Notes under the pieces: model-generated
What the model saw: only the letters and a program-made list of their open reading frames with translations
Told to the model about the DNA's origin: nothing
Database searches by the model: none
Shown: piece by piece, positions 41,819 through 50,842 of the stretch
Position numbering within the stretch: the stretch's first letter is position 1
Layout: every line of letters begins with the position of its first letter
Translations under genes and position numbers: made by a program
Source: Paenibacillus catalpae
Lineage (GTDB): Bacteria > Bacillota > Bacilli > Paenibacillales > Paenibacillaceae
Reading direction: 5' to 3'
DNA: 64,000 nucleotides
Assembly: GCF_900112695.1 (NCBI RefSeq)
Contig: NZ_FOMT01000001.1
Location: 1,054,001 to 1,118,000 of the forward strand

Positions 41819-44059
41819 ATGCGAATGGATGATAAAGGGATTACGATAGATTTATCCGTGCAGGGGATGAGCTGTACCGCTTGTGCGGCCAGAATAGAGA
41901 AGAGTGTCGGCAAAATGCCTGGCGTTGAAGCGGTAGCCGTCAGCTATTCGGCGCGTACAGCTTGGGTGCAATATATGCCGGGGACGATCCAGCCATCGGC
42001 CATTATGGAGCAGATCGGCAAGCTGGGCTTTAAGGCGGATCTGCCGGAAAATGCGAAGGAAGGCTTTGAAAAAGAGCGAAGCCGGCTACGGCTGAGACTT
42101 ATAGTCTCGTTATTATTGACAGCCCCGCTGCTTACGGCTATGGTGCAGCATTTGGCTCCTTTTGCCCAGATTGACCTTCCGGCAATTCTGACTAATCCCT
42201 GGCTTCAGCTTGGACTAGCGACGATTATCCAGTTTGTCATTGGCTTGCCATTCTATATCGGGGCTTATCATGCGATTCGGTCACGTGCAACCAACATGGA
42301 TGTGCTGGTGGCAACCGGAACCTCTGCAGCCTACCTGTATAGTCATTTTCTTGTCTTTAATGCGGACCGTACCGCTTTATATGCGCACGAGGTTCCCTTA
42401 TATTTCGAGACGTCAGCAGTTGTTATAACGGCCGTACTGCTGGGCAAGTTTATTGAGGCCTCGGTTACTTCAAGGGCACAGCAAGATGCATCGGGCTACA
42501 GCAAGCTGCTGAATACGGTTGTCCAGGTGGAGCGGGCCGGCGTGGAAATGGAGATCAAAACGGAGTTTGTACGCGAGAACGATTATGTCATCGTACAAGC
42601 CGGGCAAATCATTCCCGTTGACGGCATCATCGCAAGCGGTGATTCCGAAGTAGACGAGTCCTTGCTGACAGGGGAAAGCGTGCCTCTTGCCAAGCGCTCC
42701 GGTGATCAGGTGTGGGCGGGCACAAAAAATGAGAGCGGCGCTTTGCGCATTCGCACAACAGCAGCCGGTTATGCCACCATGCTGAGCCGAATCGTGGATT
42801 TGGTCAGGCAGGCACAGCGGTCAAAGTCAGTGATTCAGAGGCAGGTCGACACGGTATCCGCATGGTTTGTTCCGGCTATGCTTTTTCTTGCGCTGGGTAC
42901 ATTTGTGATATGGGTCACCATAGCGGATCCGGGCAATTGGACGACAGCTTTTCGCTGCGGCGTTGCTGTTGTACTGGCGGCTTGTCCATGCGCGTTGGGA
43001 TTGGCAACTCCAATATCTCTCGTTGTTGCATCGGGCCGTTTGGCCAAGAGAGGTATCGTGGTGAAAGAAGCGGGTGCACTCGAAAGGTTAGCCCAGCTTA
43101 ACATGCTTGTACTTGATAAAACCGGCACCTTAACCGAAGGAAAGCCGAAAGTGAGCAGCGTCCATACCACGCTTGGAAGCAAACAAGGACTAATGAGGCT
43201 TGCCGCTGCCGTTGAAGCGAATTCTACCCATCCATTAGCCATCGCCATCCGTGCCGATGCGATGCAAGCCGGGCTTGTACCGCCTGCGGCTGTCGATTTT
43301 GCCTACACGACGGGGAAAGGCGTTGAGGCATTCGTCGAGCAGCGGAGGATCGGAATCGGTAATGCCAGCTTTGCAGCCTCCAGGCATTGGAGCTTCAGCA
43401 GCCCGTCGATACAAAGCTATGCGGAGGAGCGCCAGAAGCTGGGAGAGACCGTTCTTTATGTAGCGGACAATAACCGGGTGATTGGGGCGATTTCCTTCCT
43501 GGATACGGTCAAGCCGTACGCCAAAACTGCCGTATCCCGGCTGAGGAAAGCAGGGGTAACCGTACTGCTCGCAACCGGAGATCATCCAGCCCCTGCATTA
43601 AGTGCTGCGCAAACGGCGGGTATTACACCAACGCAGGTATATGCCAATATGCTGCCGGAAGATAAGCTGAAGCTGATTGACCGGCTGAAGGAGCAGGACT
43701 ACAAGGTTGGCATGGCCGGTGACGGCTGGAATGATGCTCCGGCTTTGGCGGCGGCAGATGTTGGTCTTGCGATGGGGGATGGAACGGATGCGGCATTAAC
43801 CGCAGGCCATATCACCTTGCTGCAGCCGAGGATGACAGCACTGCCTGAAGCGTTGCTGATCAGCCGTTTGACCGTACGCAATGTCCGGCAAAACCTGACG
43901 TTTGCTTTTATCTATAACGCCTTCATTATTCCTTTTGCCGCCTGCGGCATGCTCCAGCCGTGGATGGCGGGGACGGCAATGGCATTCAGCTCGGTATCGG
44001 TTGTCGGCAACGCGATCCGTCTTGGCTCAAGGCTAAGAAAAGTAGCTGGACAATTCTAG
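41819..44059 (+). CDS. copA: Copper-translocating P1B-type ATPase
   Basis: Exports Cu(I). From ATG 41819 (ribosome site GGAAGG) the protein has 746 residues: one N-terminal metal-binding domain with Cys19 and Cys22 in GMSCTACAAR, membrane helices, TGES actuator loop, CPC in the sixth membrane helix (AACPCALGLATP), DKTGTLT phosphorylation site, HP motif (STHPLAIAI), and GDGWNDAPAL hinge. Two hinge variants stand out: GDGWND (usually GDGIND) and ATGDHPAP (usually TGDN). No copZ chaperone or csoR/cueR regulator is adjacent, unlike many Bacillales copZA operons. Confidence 0.93.
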   Translation: MRMDDKGITIDLSVQGMSCTACAARIEKSVGKMPGVEAVAVSYSARTAWVQYMPGTIQPSAIMEQIGKLGFKADLPENAKEGFEKERSRLRLRLIVSLLLTAPLLTAMVQHLAPFAQIDLPAILTNPWLQLGLATIIQFVIGLPFYIGAYHAIRSRATNMDVLVATGTSAAYLYSHFLVFNADRTALYAHEVPLYFETSAVVITAVLLGKFIEASVTSRAQQDASGYSKLLNTVVQVERAGVEMEIKTEFVRENDYVIVQAGQIIPVDGIIASGDSEVDESLLTGESVPLAKRSGDQVWAGTKNESGALRIRTTAAGYATMLSRIVDLVRQAQRSKSVIQRQVDTVSAWFVPAMLFLALGTFVIWVTIADPGNWTTAFRCGVAVVLAACPCALGLATPISLVVASGRLAKRGIVVKEAGALERLAQLNMLVLDKTGTLTEGKPKVSSVHTTLGSKQGLMRLAAAVEANSTHPLAIAIRADAMQAGLVPPAAVDFAYTTGKGVEAFVEQRRIGIGNASFAASRHWSFSSPSIQSYAEERQKLGETVLYVADNNRVIGAISFLDTVKPYAKTAVSRLRKAGVTVLLATGDHPAPALSAAQTAGITPTQVYANMLPEDKLKLIDRLKEQDYKVGMAGDGWNDAPALAAADVGLAMGDGTDAALTAGHITLLQPRMTALPEALLISRLTVRNVRQNLTFAFIYNAFIIPFAACGMLQPWMAGTAMAFSSVSVVGNAIRLGSRLRKVAGQF

Positions 44060-44068
44060 AATATGGGT

Positions 44069-44076
44069 GGTATAGT
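44069..44076 (+). promoter_or_regulatory. Extended -10 promoter candidate of the cobalamin operon
   Basis: TGG-TATAGT ending at 44076, about 25 bases before the riboswitch. No good -35 at standard spacing. Confidence 0.45.
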
Positions 44077-44099
44077 TACGTTGGTCGAAATTGAATATT

Positions 44100-44310
44100 C
44101 GTCTAACAGGTGCTGCAAGAGCTGATCGGCTGTTGCAAGCTTAATAGGGAAGTCCGGTTAAAATCCGGCACGGACCCGCCACTGTAAGAAGCGGTCTAAG
44201 CCTTCGCGAGAGGGATGTTTAGGCCTGTAAGTCAGCATAAGTCACTGGATATCCATCCGGGAAGACGCTGGCCCATATGCTTCGAGTCAGGAGACCTGCC
44301 TGTTTGCATG
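44100..44310 (+). ncRNA. Cobalamin (B12) riboswitch
   Basis: The conserved elements appear in order: the P2/P3-side AGGTGCTGCAAGAG start, then the core GGGAAGTCCGGTTAAAATCC, with GCACGGACCCGCCACTGTAA after it, then AAGTCACTGG, GGGAAGACG, and the closing GAGTCAGGAGACCTGCCTG at about 44284-44302. The terminator at 44390-44424, before the btuF ribosome site, fits transcriptional OFF control when adenosylcobalamin or a related corrinoid is bound. It leads the btuFCD-cobTU-cbiB-cobSD-cbiZ operon. Confidence 0.95.
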
Positions 44311-44389
44311 AACGCTGTACCTACGTGGAATTAGGGGAGTGTTGGAATGAGGGAATTAGTCCTGTTTTGCGTATGCAAAATGGACTTCC

Positions 44390-44424
44390 GGCATTTCCGG
44401 CACCTTGCCGGGAATGCCTTTTTT
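44390..44424 (+). terminator. Riboswitch expression-platform terminator
   Basis: GGCATTTCCGGCA (44390-44402) pairs with TGCCGGGAATGCC (44406-44418), followed by six T. Placed between the riboswitch and btuF. Confidence 0.88.
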
Positions 44425-44465
44425 ATTGTCAAATTAAGAAAAACCAGAAGGAGTGCTTGGAATCA

Positions 44466-45473
44466 ATGGCAGGGAGAAACAAAAGGTTTACGAAATTTAT
44501 TCTTGCAGTAATGCTCACAGCTATGCTGGTCTTTATGGCGGCATGCGGCAATAAGGCGAACACGAACGAAAATGCAAATACGGGAAATGCCAACGCATCG
44601 GCATCGCCTGTTCAAAGCGAGCAGCCTTCCGAAAGTCCGGCTGCTGCGACGGAATCGGTCTATCCGGTTAAAGTTACGGATGCAACGGGTACGGAGTTGG
44701 TGTTTGAGAAAGCGCCAACGAAGGTGGTATCTCTTGCGCCAAGCGAAACGGAAGTCTTGTACGCGATTGGTGCAGCCAACGAGGTAGCTGGCGTCGACAG
44801 CTTCAGCAATTATCCGGAAGAAGCGGCTTCTAAACCTAAAGTAGGCGATATGACAACGAACATTGAAGCGGTAGCCGCCCTTAATCCCGATCTTGTTGTG
44901 GCTTCCTCGACTATGAATACAGATGCGGTTGAGCAGCTTCGCAAGTTAAACATTAAGGTTCTAGCAACTGATCCGCTGACTTATGATGAAACGATTGCCA
45001 AAATCGAAACAATCGGTAAAATTATGAATAAGAACAGCGAAGCAGCCCAGGTCGCAGCGCATATGCGCGAAGTGAAGCAGCAGGTGTCCGATGCCGTGAA
45101 GGATGCTCCCAAGAAGCTCGTTTATCTGGAGTTCTCGCCGGGCTGGACAGTAGGCTCGGGTACGTTCCTGGATGAGCTGTTAACGATTGCCGGCGGTACC
45201 AATGTAGGTGCTGCGCAAGCAGGCTGGTACGAAGTAAGCGCAGAAGAAGTAGTGAAGCAGAATCCTGCGATCATCCTTTATCCTGATCTGGGAGAGGATC
45301 CGAACCCGATCGTTACCGGCCTTACTAGCCGACCAGGCTGGGATGCCATCGATGCTGTGAAGAACAAGCAAATGTTTGAGGTTGGCAATGACGAGACCGC
45401 CCGCGTAGGTCCGCGCCTTGCGGATGCACTGCTGCAAATTGCCAAGATTCTTCATCCGGATCTCGTGAAGTAA
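44466..45473 (+). CDS. btuF: Cobalamin ABC transporter substrate-binding lipoprotein
   Basis: 335-residue lipoprotein capturing corrinoids outside the cell. The lipobox VFMAACGN puts the lipidated Cys at residue 27; a Asn/Ala/Ser-rich tether (about 28-60) follows, then the BtuF/FhuD-like helical-backbone fold (KVVSLAPSETEVLYAIGAAN ... NPDLVVASSTMNTDAVEQL). Start choice: ATG 44466; a TTG three codons earlier sits closer to GAAGGAG. First gene after the B12 riboswitch, one base before btuC, so the substrate assignment is well supported by context. Confidence 0.93.
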   Translation: MAGRNKRFTKFILAVMLTAMLVFMAACGNKANTNENANTGNANASASPVQSEQPSESPAAATESVYPVKVTDATGTELVFEKAPTKVVSLAPSETEVLYAIGAANEVAGVDSFSNYPEEAASKPKVGDMTTNIEAVAALNPDLVVASSTMNTDAVEQLRKLNIKVLATDPLTYDETIAKIETIGKIMNKNSEAAQVAAHMREVKQQVSDAVKDAPKKLVYLEFSPGWTVGSGTFLDELLTIAGGTNVGAAQAGWYEVSAEEVVKQNPAIILYPDLGEDPNPIVTGLTSRPGWDAIDAVKNKQMFEVGNDETARVGPRLADALLQIAKILHPDLVK

Positions 45474-45474
45474 T

Positions 45475-46512
45475 ATGAAAAGAAAAATAGCGTTCTATGG
45501 AGGAGCAGCCATGCTCCTTCTTGCTGTTTCTATCGTAGGAAGCCTATCGATCGGCTCATCGATCATTCCGTTTGCCGATGTATGGGGTATACTCTGGCAT
45601 CAGCTTCCTTGGACGGATGACGCGGGCAGTCATTGGAGCGCAGGTGAAATTGCAATTGTAACCCAAGTAAGGCTGTCCCGCGTGTTGCTTGGCGTCCTGG
45701 TTGGCGCGTGTCTTGGTCTTGCGGGAGCGGGCTTTCAAGGCGTGCTGCGCAATCCGCTGGCCGATCCGTATACATTAGGCGTGTCGTCCGGCAGTTCGGT
45801 TGGGGCGGCTTTTCTTATTTTGTTCGGCTATCAGGCTTTGCTTGGCGAGTGGACGATACCGGTTGTTGCTTTCGCAACAGGAACACTCACGCTGCTCGGC
45901 GTATTTTTCCTGGCACGCAGCAGGGGCGTTATGCAGATTGAGACTTTGATTTTGTCCGGTGTTATTATTCAATCCTTCCTTGGTGCGTTTGTTTCGTTTA
46001 TGGTGTCGATGTCTGACGATGTCATTAACCAGATCCTGTTCTGGCTGATGGGATCACTGGCTATGAAAAACTGGGCGGATGTCTATGTCGTTCTTCCTTG
46101 CCTTGTCATTGGCCTGCCGCTTCTGATTGCCTATGGACAAGCGCTGAACCTGTTTGTGCTTGGCGAGCGGCATGCTGCCCATCTGGGAATCCGGGTTGAA
46201 CGGACGAAACTGATAGTCCTGATCGGTTCAACGCTGCTTACGGCAGCGGCTGTATCCGTCAGCGGCGTTATCGGATTTGTAGGCCTTGTTGTCCCTCATC
46301 TTATCCGGCTTATGGTTGGTCCGGATTATAGGCTGCTCATACCGCTTTCCGCTATTGGCGGAGGAATCTTCGTCTTATGGTCGGACACAATCGCCAGAAT
46401 AGCGCTTGCTCCGAAGGAAATTCCGCTTGGCGTAGTCACCGCATTGTTAGGAGCGCCATTCTTTGCCTACTTGTTGTACCGGCGCAAAAAAGGACAGGAG
46501 GGCTTCCTATGA
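45475..46512 (+). CDS. btuC: Cobalamin ABC transporter permease
   Basis: 345-residue FecCD-family permease with about ten membrane helices; hallmarks RVLLGVLVGACLGLAGAGFQ, NPLADPYTLGVSSG, and GVIGFVGLVVPHLIRLMVGPDYR. Starts immediately after btuF and overlaps btuD by four bases (ATGA). FecCD permeases also move siderophores, but the riboswitch and salvage genes fix the corrinoid role. Confidence 0.94.
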   Translation: MKRKIAFYGGAAMLLLAVSIVGSLSIGSSIIPFADVWGILWHQLPWTDDAGSHWSAGEIAIVTQVRLSRVLLGVLVGACLGLAGAGFQGVLRNPLADPYTLGVSSGSSVGAAFLILFGYQALLGEWTIPVVAFATGTLTLLGVFFLARSRGVMQIETLILSGVIIQSFLGAFVSFMVSMSDDVINQILFWLMGSLAMKNWADVYVVLPCLVIGLPLLIAYGQALNLFVLGERHAAHLGIRVERTKLIVLIGSTLLTAAAVSVSGVIGFVGLVVPHLIRLMVGPDYRLLIPLSAIGGGIFVLWSDTIARIALAPKEIPLGVVTALLGAPFFAYLLYRRKKGQEGFL

Positions 46513-47327
46513 TCTCGGTTCAACGCTTGAGCAAGAAGGTAAACGGCCGGCCTGTACTGGATAACGTGTCGTTCGAGATGGAATCCGGCCGAATTCATGG
46601 CATTATCGGACCTAATGGCGTAGGTAAATCCACTTTGCTTCAGCTGTTGTCCGGCGTTATGAAGCCCTCATCGGGCGAGATTGGTCTTGATGGCGTGAGC
46701 ATGTCGAACTACCCCCGAAAGGCACTGGCAAGACGTCTGGCTGTGCTGCAGCAAGGTGGTCTGCCGCCTGCAGGGTTCACCGTCCGTCAGGTTGTGGAGA
46801 TGGGAAGATTCCCTTATCAGAACTGGTTTGGCGATGAACGGGAGGATCACTCCGCACTGATTGACTTAGCTCTGGATTCGATGGGATTGTCGGAGCTGTC
46901 GAGCCGTCCGCTCGATCAGCTTAGCGGCGGTGAGCGCCAGCGGGTCGCACTGGCGAAGGTAATGGTACAGGAGCCGGAAGTGATTTTGCTGGATGAGCCA
47001 ACGACGTATCTGGATATCGGTTATCAAGTACAACTGCTGGATACCGTCCGTCAATGGCAGCGTGATCGAGGCTTGACGGTTGTGGCCGTCCTGCATGATT
47101 TGAATTTGGCGTCCTTGTATTGCGATCAGATTATCGTCCTGCATCAAGGCGGTATCGCGTCAATGGGAACGCCTTCGGATGTATTAAACGCCTCCTTGAT
47201 CCGGGAGGTCTATCAGACGGAAGCTTCCATCGTCGCGCATCCGTTAACCGGAACCCCGCAAATATTGCTGCAGCCGAGGAAGCAGGAAAGCTTGCAGGAG
47301 GCTGTGAGTTTGATGAAAGTGACATAG
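46509..47327 (+). CDS. btuD: Cobalamin ABC transporter ATPase
   Basis: 272-residue ABC ATPase: Walker A GPNGVGKST (34-42), signature LSGGERQR, Walker B VILLDEPTTYLD, and switch His in VLHDLN. ATG 46509 overlaps the btuC stop; a longer in-frame opening from 46377 lies inside btuC and is rejected. The C-terminal 40 residues form a short extra tail. Confidence 0.94.
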   Translation: MISVQRLSKKVNGRPVLDNVSFEMESGRIHGIIGPNGVGKSTLLQLLSGVMKPSSGEIGLDGVSMSNYPRKALARRLAVLQQGGLPPAGFTVRQVVEMGRFPYQNWFGDEREDHSALIDLALDSMGLSELSSRPLDQLSGGERQRVALAKVMVQEPEVILLDEPTTYLDIGYQVQLLDTVRQWQRDRGLTVVAVLHDLNLASLYCDQIIVLHQGGIASMGTPSDVLNASLIREVYQTEASIVAHPLTGTPQILLQPRKQESLQEAVSLMKVT

Positions 47328-47356
47328 AATGTTTTAGATAGAGAGGGTATGATTGT

Positions 47357-48421
47357 ATGGAGAAAGAGTTAAAGGAAGCCTTGGACCAAGTCATCGGACG
47401 GATTGCGCCCTTTCATGAACAAGCTGCGCTTGATGCAAAGGCTCATTCCGATCAATTGACGAAGCCGACGGGCAGTCTGGGGAAGCTTGAGGAGATTGCC
47501 TTCCGATTAGCCGGGATTTCGGGCAGTCTGTGGCCGGATCTGAGCCGTAAAGCGGTTGTTGTGATGGCGGGTGATCATGGCGTGTGCGAGGAAGGCGTCA
47601 GCGCCTATCCTAAGGAAGTGACCCCACAGATGGTGCTGAACTTCTTGGGTGGCGGAGCGGCAGTTAATGTCCTTGCTAGGCAAGCTGAAGCAGATGTCTA
47701 TTGCGTTGACATCGGTGTGAATGCCGATCTTGAGCATCCGGATCTGCTCAGCCGGAAGGTCGTGCGGGGTACGGCCAATATGGCCAAGCAGCCTGCAATG
47801 AGCAGGGAGGAAGCGCTTCAGGCGTTGATGGCCGGCGTTCAAGTGGCCGAAGAATTGGCGGAGAAAGGCTATCGGCTGTTCGCAACGGGAGAGATGGGCA
47901 TCGGCAACACAACTCCAAGCGCGGCGCTTACAACCGTATTGACAGGTTTATCGCCTGAACAATCCGTTGGCAGAGGAACAGGGATTAACGATGAGAGCTG
48001 GCGTCATAAAATCGAAGTCGTCAAACGAGCTATCGCCGTCAATCAACCGGATGCGTCAGATCCGCTCGATGTGCTTGCGAAGGTAGGCGGAGCCGAGATT
48101 GCGGGACTTGCCGGATTTATTATTGGCGCAGCAGCGAACGGCTGTCCGGTTGTTATTGACGGATTTATTTCGTCTGTTGCAGCACTGGTTGCCGTGCGGC
48201 TGGCTGAGCAAGCGAAGCCGTTTTTGTTCGCCTCCCATCTGTCCCAGGAGCAGGGGCATGCGGTAGTGTTGGAATCGATGGGCTTGTCCCCGATGGTTCA
48301 GCTGGACATGCGGCTTGGCGAAGGAACCGGCGCAGTGCTTTGCTTCCATTTCATTGATGCAGCTTTAAAGCTGATGCAAGAGATGGCAACCTTTGCGAGT
48401 GCAGGGGTTTCCAGAGAGTAG
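47357..48421 (+). CDS. cobT: Nicotinate-nucleotide-dimethylbenzimidazole phosphoribosyltransferase
   Basis: Activates the lower-ligand base 5,6-dimethylbenzimidazole to alpha-ribazole phosphate for nucleotide-loop assembly. The 354-residue product shows DQLTKPTGSLGKLE near the N-terminus, VVMAGDHGVCEEGVSAYPKE, GEMGIGNTTPSAA, and the catalytic Glu in RLGEGTGAVL. No bluB or bza genes for making the base appear in the window, so the base may be scavenged. Confidence 0.95.
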   Translation: MEKELKEALDQVIGRIAPFHEQAALDAKAHSDQLTKPTGSLGKLEEIAFRLAGISGSLWPDLSRKAVVVMAGDHGVCEEGVSAYPKEVTPQMVLNFLGGGAAVNVLARQAEADVYCVDIGVNADLEHPDLLSRKVVRGTANMAKQPAMSREEALQALMAGVQVAEELAEKGYRLFATGEMGIGNTTPSAALTTVLTGLSPEQSVGRGTGINDESWRHKIEVVKRAIAVNQPDASDPLDVLAKVGGAEIAGLAGFIIGAAANGCPVVIDGFISSVAALVAVRLAEQAKPFLFASHLSQEQGHAVVLESMGLSPMVQLDMRLGEGTGAVLCFHFIDAALKLMQEMATFASAGVSRE

Positions 48422-48432
48422 GTGCGGCGAAG

Positions 48433-49041
48433 ATGGCTATTTTGGTAACTGGCGGAGCGAGAAGCGGCAAAAGCTCCTTCGCCGAGAAGCTTGCTGGGAG
48501 GCTTGGCGAGCAGGGTGTATACATCGCGACAAGCCGTATCTGGGACGAAGAGATGGCCGAACGGATCGCGCTGCACCGGGAGAACCGTGAACAAGGCGGT
48601 TTCCGGTGGGTAACGGTAGAGGAGCCGTTGGAGCTTCCAAGCCGGCTCCGGCAGTTGGCTGCTGAAGCAGCGGAGCTGACAAAGCAAGGGAACACGGCTC
48701 CCGTTGTTCTAGTGGATTGTTTAACCTTGTGGCTGACGAATGTTCTCATGGAAGCAGAAGAACGGGAAAAATCCGCTCCGGCCGCAGAAGCTCAATCCTG
48801 GATGATTGAATGGATCGAGGAGCTGGCAGCAGCAGCAAACGAGTATGCTTTTCCGCTTATACTCGTTACGAATGAGGTAGGGGACGGTATCGTTCCGGCT
48901 TATCCGCTCGGCAGAAGATTCCGCGATGAGGCAGGTCGGTTGAATCAGCGGATGGCGGCTCTGGCGGATAAAGTGTTCCTTGTGACCGCAGGTATACCGG
49001 TTGAGCTCAAAGCCTTGCAGTTTCGGTGGGAGAGCTTATGA
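48433..49041 (+). CDS. cobU: Adenosylcobinamide kinase / adenosylcobinamide-phosphate guanylyltransferase
   Basis: Bifunctional 202-residue enzyme that phosphorylates adenosylcobinamide and adds GMP. P-loop GGARSGKSSFAE (7-18), the guanylylation His in IALHRENRE, and TNEVGDGIVPAYPLGRRFRD are intact. It overlaps cbiB by four bases. Part of the salvage route from imported cobinamide. Confidence 0.94.
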   Translation: MAILVTGGARSGKSSFAEKLAGRLGEQGVYIATSRIWDEEMAERIALHRENREQGGFRWVTVEEPLELPSRLRQLAAEAAELTKQGNTAPVVLVDCLTLWLTNVLMEAEEREKSAPAAEAQSWMIEWIEELAAAANEYAFPLILVTNEVGDGIVPAYPLGRRFRDEAGRLNQRMAALADKVFLVTAGIPVELKALQFRWESL

Positions 49042-50018
49042 TCTTTTATTCCCTGCAGGAAGCGCTGCTGCTCACTGCCGCAGCTATTGTTATAGACTGG
49101 ATCATCGGCGATCCGAAGTGGCCGACCCATCCTGTTATCTGGATCGGTCGGCTTATTCGCATGCTGGAAAAGCTTCTTCGAAGGAAGGAAGAGAGGCGAA
49201 GCGCGAGGCGGGTAAAGGGCTTCGGAATCATCCTGACCGTTGTTACTCTCATTTTGTCTTTTAGCATCATGTTGGGGATCACGGAGGTGGCTGCCTGGAT
49301 CCATCCATGGCTTGGTTACGCGGTCAGCGCCTGGTTTATTTCCACGACTATTGCGGTAAAAGGACTTAAGGAAGCTGCTATGCTGGTTTACCGTCCGCTC
49401 GCTGCCGATAACCTGGAAGATGCGCGTAAATACGTCGGCTATATAGTAGGCCGTGATACGGCTCATCTTACGCCTTCCGAAGCATCAAGGGCAGCCGTAG
49501 AGACGGTAGCGGAAAATACCGTGGACGCGTTCGTATCGCCTATTCTGTTTGCTCTACTTGGTGGTGCGCCGCTGGCAATGCTGTACCGGGCTGCGAATAC
49601 ACTCGATTCGATGGTTGGTTACCGTAATGAACGTTATGTAAACTTCGGGTGGTGTTCCGCCCGGACGGATGATGTTCTGAATTACATTCCGGCGCGTTTA
49701 GCAGGTCTAATGCTGACGTTAGCTGCAGGTCTGAATAAAGGAATGTCTGCAGCCCGCTCATGGTCATCGGTCCGCCGGTTTGCACGCCGCCATCCTAGTC
49801 CTAACAGCGGAATACCGGAATCGGCTGTTGCCGGAGCTCTCGGAATCGAGCTTGGCGGCCTCAATTATTATTTTGGCGAGCCAAGCGAGCGCGCAAGAAT
49901 GGGCTGGCCGCTTAGAACGATGGAGCCCTATGATATTATCCGGTCCGTCCGGCTCTTGTACTCGGTAAGTATTCTTATGATGGCTGGAGTGTTAGGGGTA
50001 TGGTTATGTCTGCTTTGA
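49038..50018 (+). CDS. cbiB: Adenosylcobinamide-phosphate synthase CbiB
   Basis: Membrane protein of 326 residues attaching (R)-1-amino-2-propanol phosphate to adenosylcobyric acid. Signature DWIIGDPKWPTHPVIWIGRL and SRAAVETVAENTVDAFVSP. ATG 49038 overlaps the cobU stop (ATGA); the GTG at 49026 is a weaker alternative. CbiB together with CobD and CbiZ lets imported complete corrinoids be cut back and rebuilt with a new lower loop. Confidence 0.94.
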   Translation: MIFYSLQEALLLTAAAIVIDWIIGDPKWPTHPVIWIGRLIRMLEKLLRRKEERRSARRVKGFGIILTVVTLILSFSIMLGITEVAAWIHPWLGYAVSAWFISTTIAVKGLKEAAMLVYRPLAADNLEDARKYVGYIVGRDTAHLTPSEASRAAVETVAENTVDAFVSPILFALLGGAPLAMLYRAANTLDSMVGYRNERYVNFGWCSARTDDVLNYIPARLAGLMLTLAAGLNKGMSAARSWSSVRRFARRHPSPNSGIPESAVAGALGIELGGLNYYFGEPSERARMGWPLRTMEPYDIIRSVRLLYSVSILMMAGVLGVWLCLL

Positions 50019-50815
50019 AACGGCATGGACAGGCTGCGGCAGCAGCTCTTCAATTTCTTACACGGATTCCGGTTCCGATGACGGTTCCCTTCGAATCTGT
50101 CATGCTCGCACGGACAGTTATTTATTTTCCCGCAGCTGGCTTCTTCATTGGAGCTTTCCTTGCAGGAGGGTTTGCCGTGTTGGACCTATTCTCGCCTGCC
50201 ATGCCTGCAGCGGTACTGCTGCTTGCCGTTTGGACGGCATTAAGCGGCGGCCTGCATCTGGACGGCTGGATGGATACGGCGGATGGCGTTCTTAGCCATC
50301 GGCCGCGGGAGCGTATGCTTGAGATTATGAAGGACAGCCGCGTAGGTGCAATGGGTGTGATCGCAGCGGTATTGCTATTGCTTTTCAAATTCACTTTGCT
50401 TGCAGAATGGACGGGACAGGGTGACGGGGTTCACGCGCTGTCCCTGCTGGCTGTAGGGCCGATCTGGAGCAGATGGTGGATGGGGGCAGCCATTGCTGGC
50501 TGGCCGAATGCCAGACAAGGAGAAGGCATCGGGGCATTGTTTCATTTGGCCTCATCGCGGCAAGTGACAGCGGGATTTGTTGCTGCGATAGTAGGGACGG
50601 TCATCTGCACAACTCTTAACGGCTTTTATTGGAGTGAGACCCTGCTTGTCCTGGCGGGTTGCATATTGCTTACTCTGATTACAGGATCGATAATGGCGAG
50701 GTGGCTTAACCGCAAGCTTGGCGGTTTAACCGGAGATACGTACGGGGCTTTGAACGAAGCAGTGGAAGCGGTTTTATTGTTTGCAGGTTTACTGTCTATT
50801 CGTCTATTCACGTAA
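50006..50815 (+). CDS. cobS: Adenosylcobinamide-GDP ribazoletransferase (cobalamin synthase)
   Basis: Polytopic membrane enzyme joining adenosylcobinamide-GDP with alpha-ribazole (phosphate) to give adenosylcobalamin (phosphate). About 269 residues; FLTRIPVP near the N-terminus and the motif GGLHLDGWMDTADG with RVGAMG are intact. ATG 50006 has AGGGG seven bases upstream; ATG 50000 is two codons earlier. Overlaps the cbiB end. Confidence 0.94.
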   Translation: MSALKRHGQAAAAALQFLTRIPVPMTVPFESVMLARTVIYFPAAGFFIGAFLAGGFAVLDLFSPAMPAAVLLLAVWTALSGGLHLDGWMDTADGVLSHRPRERMLEIMKDSRVGAMGVIAAVLLLLFKFTLLAEWTGQGDGVHALSLLAVGPIWSRWWMGAAIAGWPNARQGEGIGALFHLASSRQVTAGFVAAIVGTVICTTLNGFYWSETLLVLAGCILLTLITGSIMARWLNRKLGGLTGDTYGALNEAVEAVLLFAGLLSIRLFT

Positions 50816-50842
50816 TCTAGCGATGAGAAAAGGGGAACAGCC

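Noticed and set aside
44277..44465. Longer btuF reading from 44277
   Set aside because: It runs through the riboswitch 3' end and its terminator; the lipoprotein signal begins at 44466.
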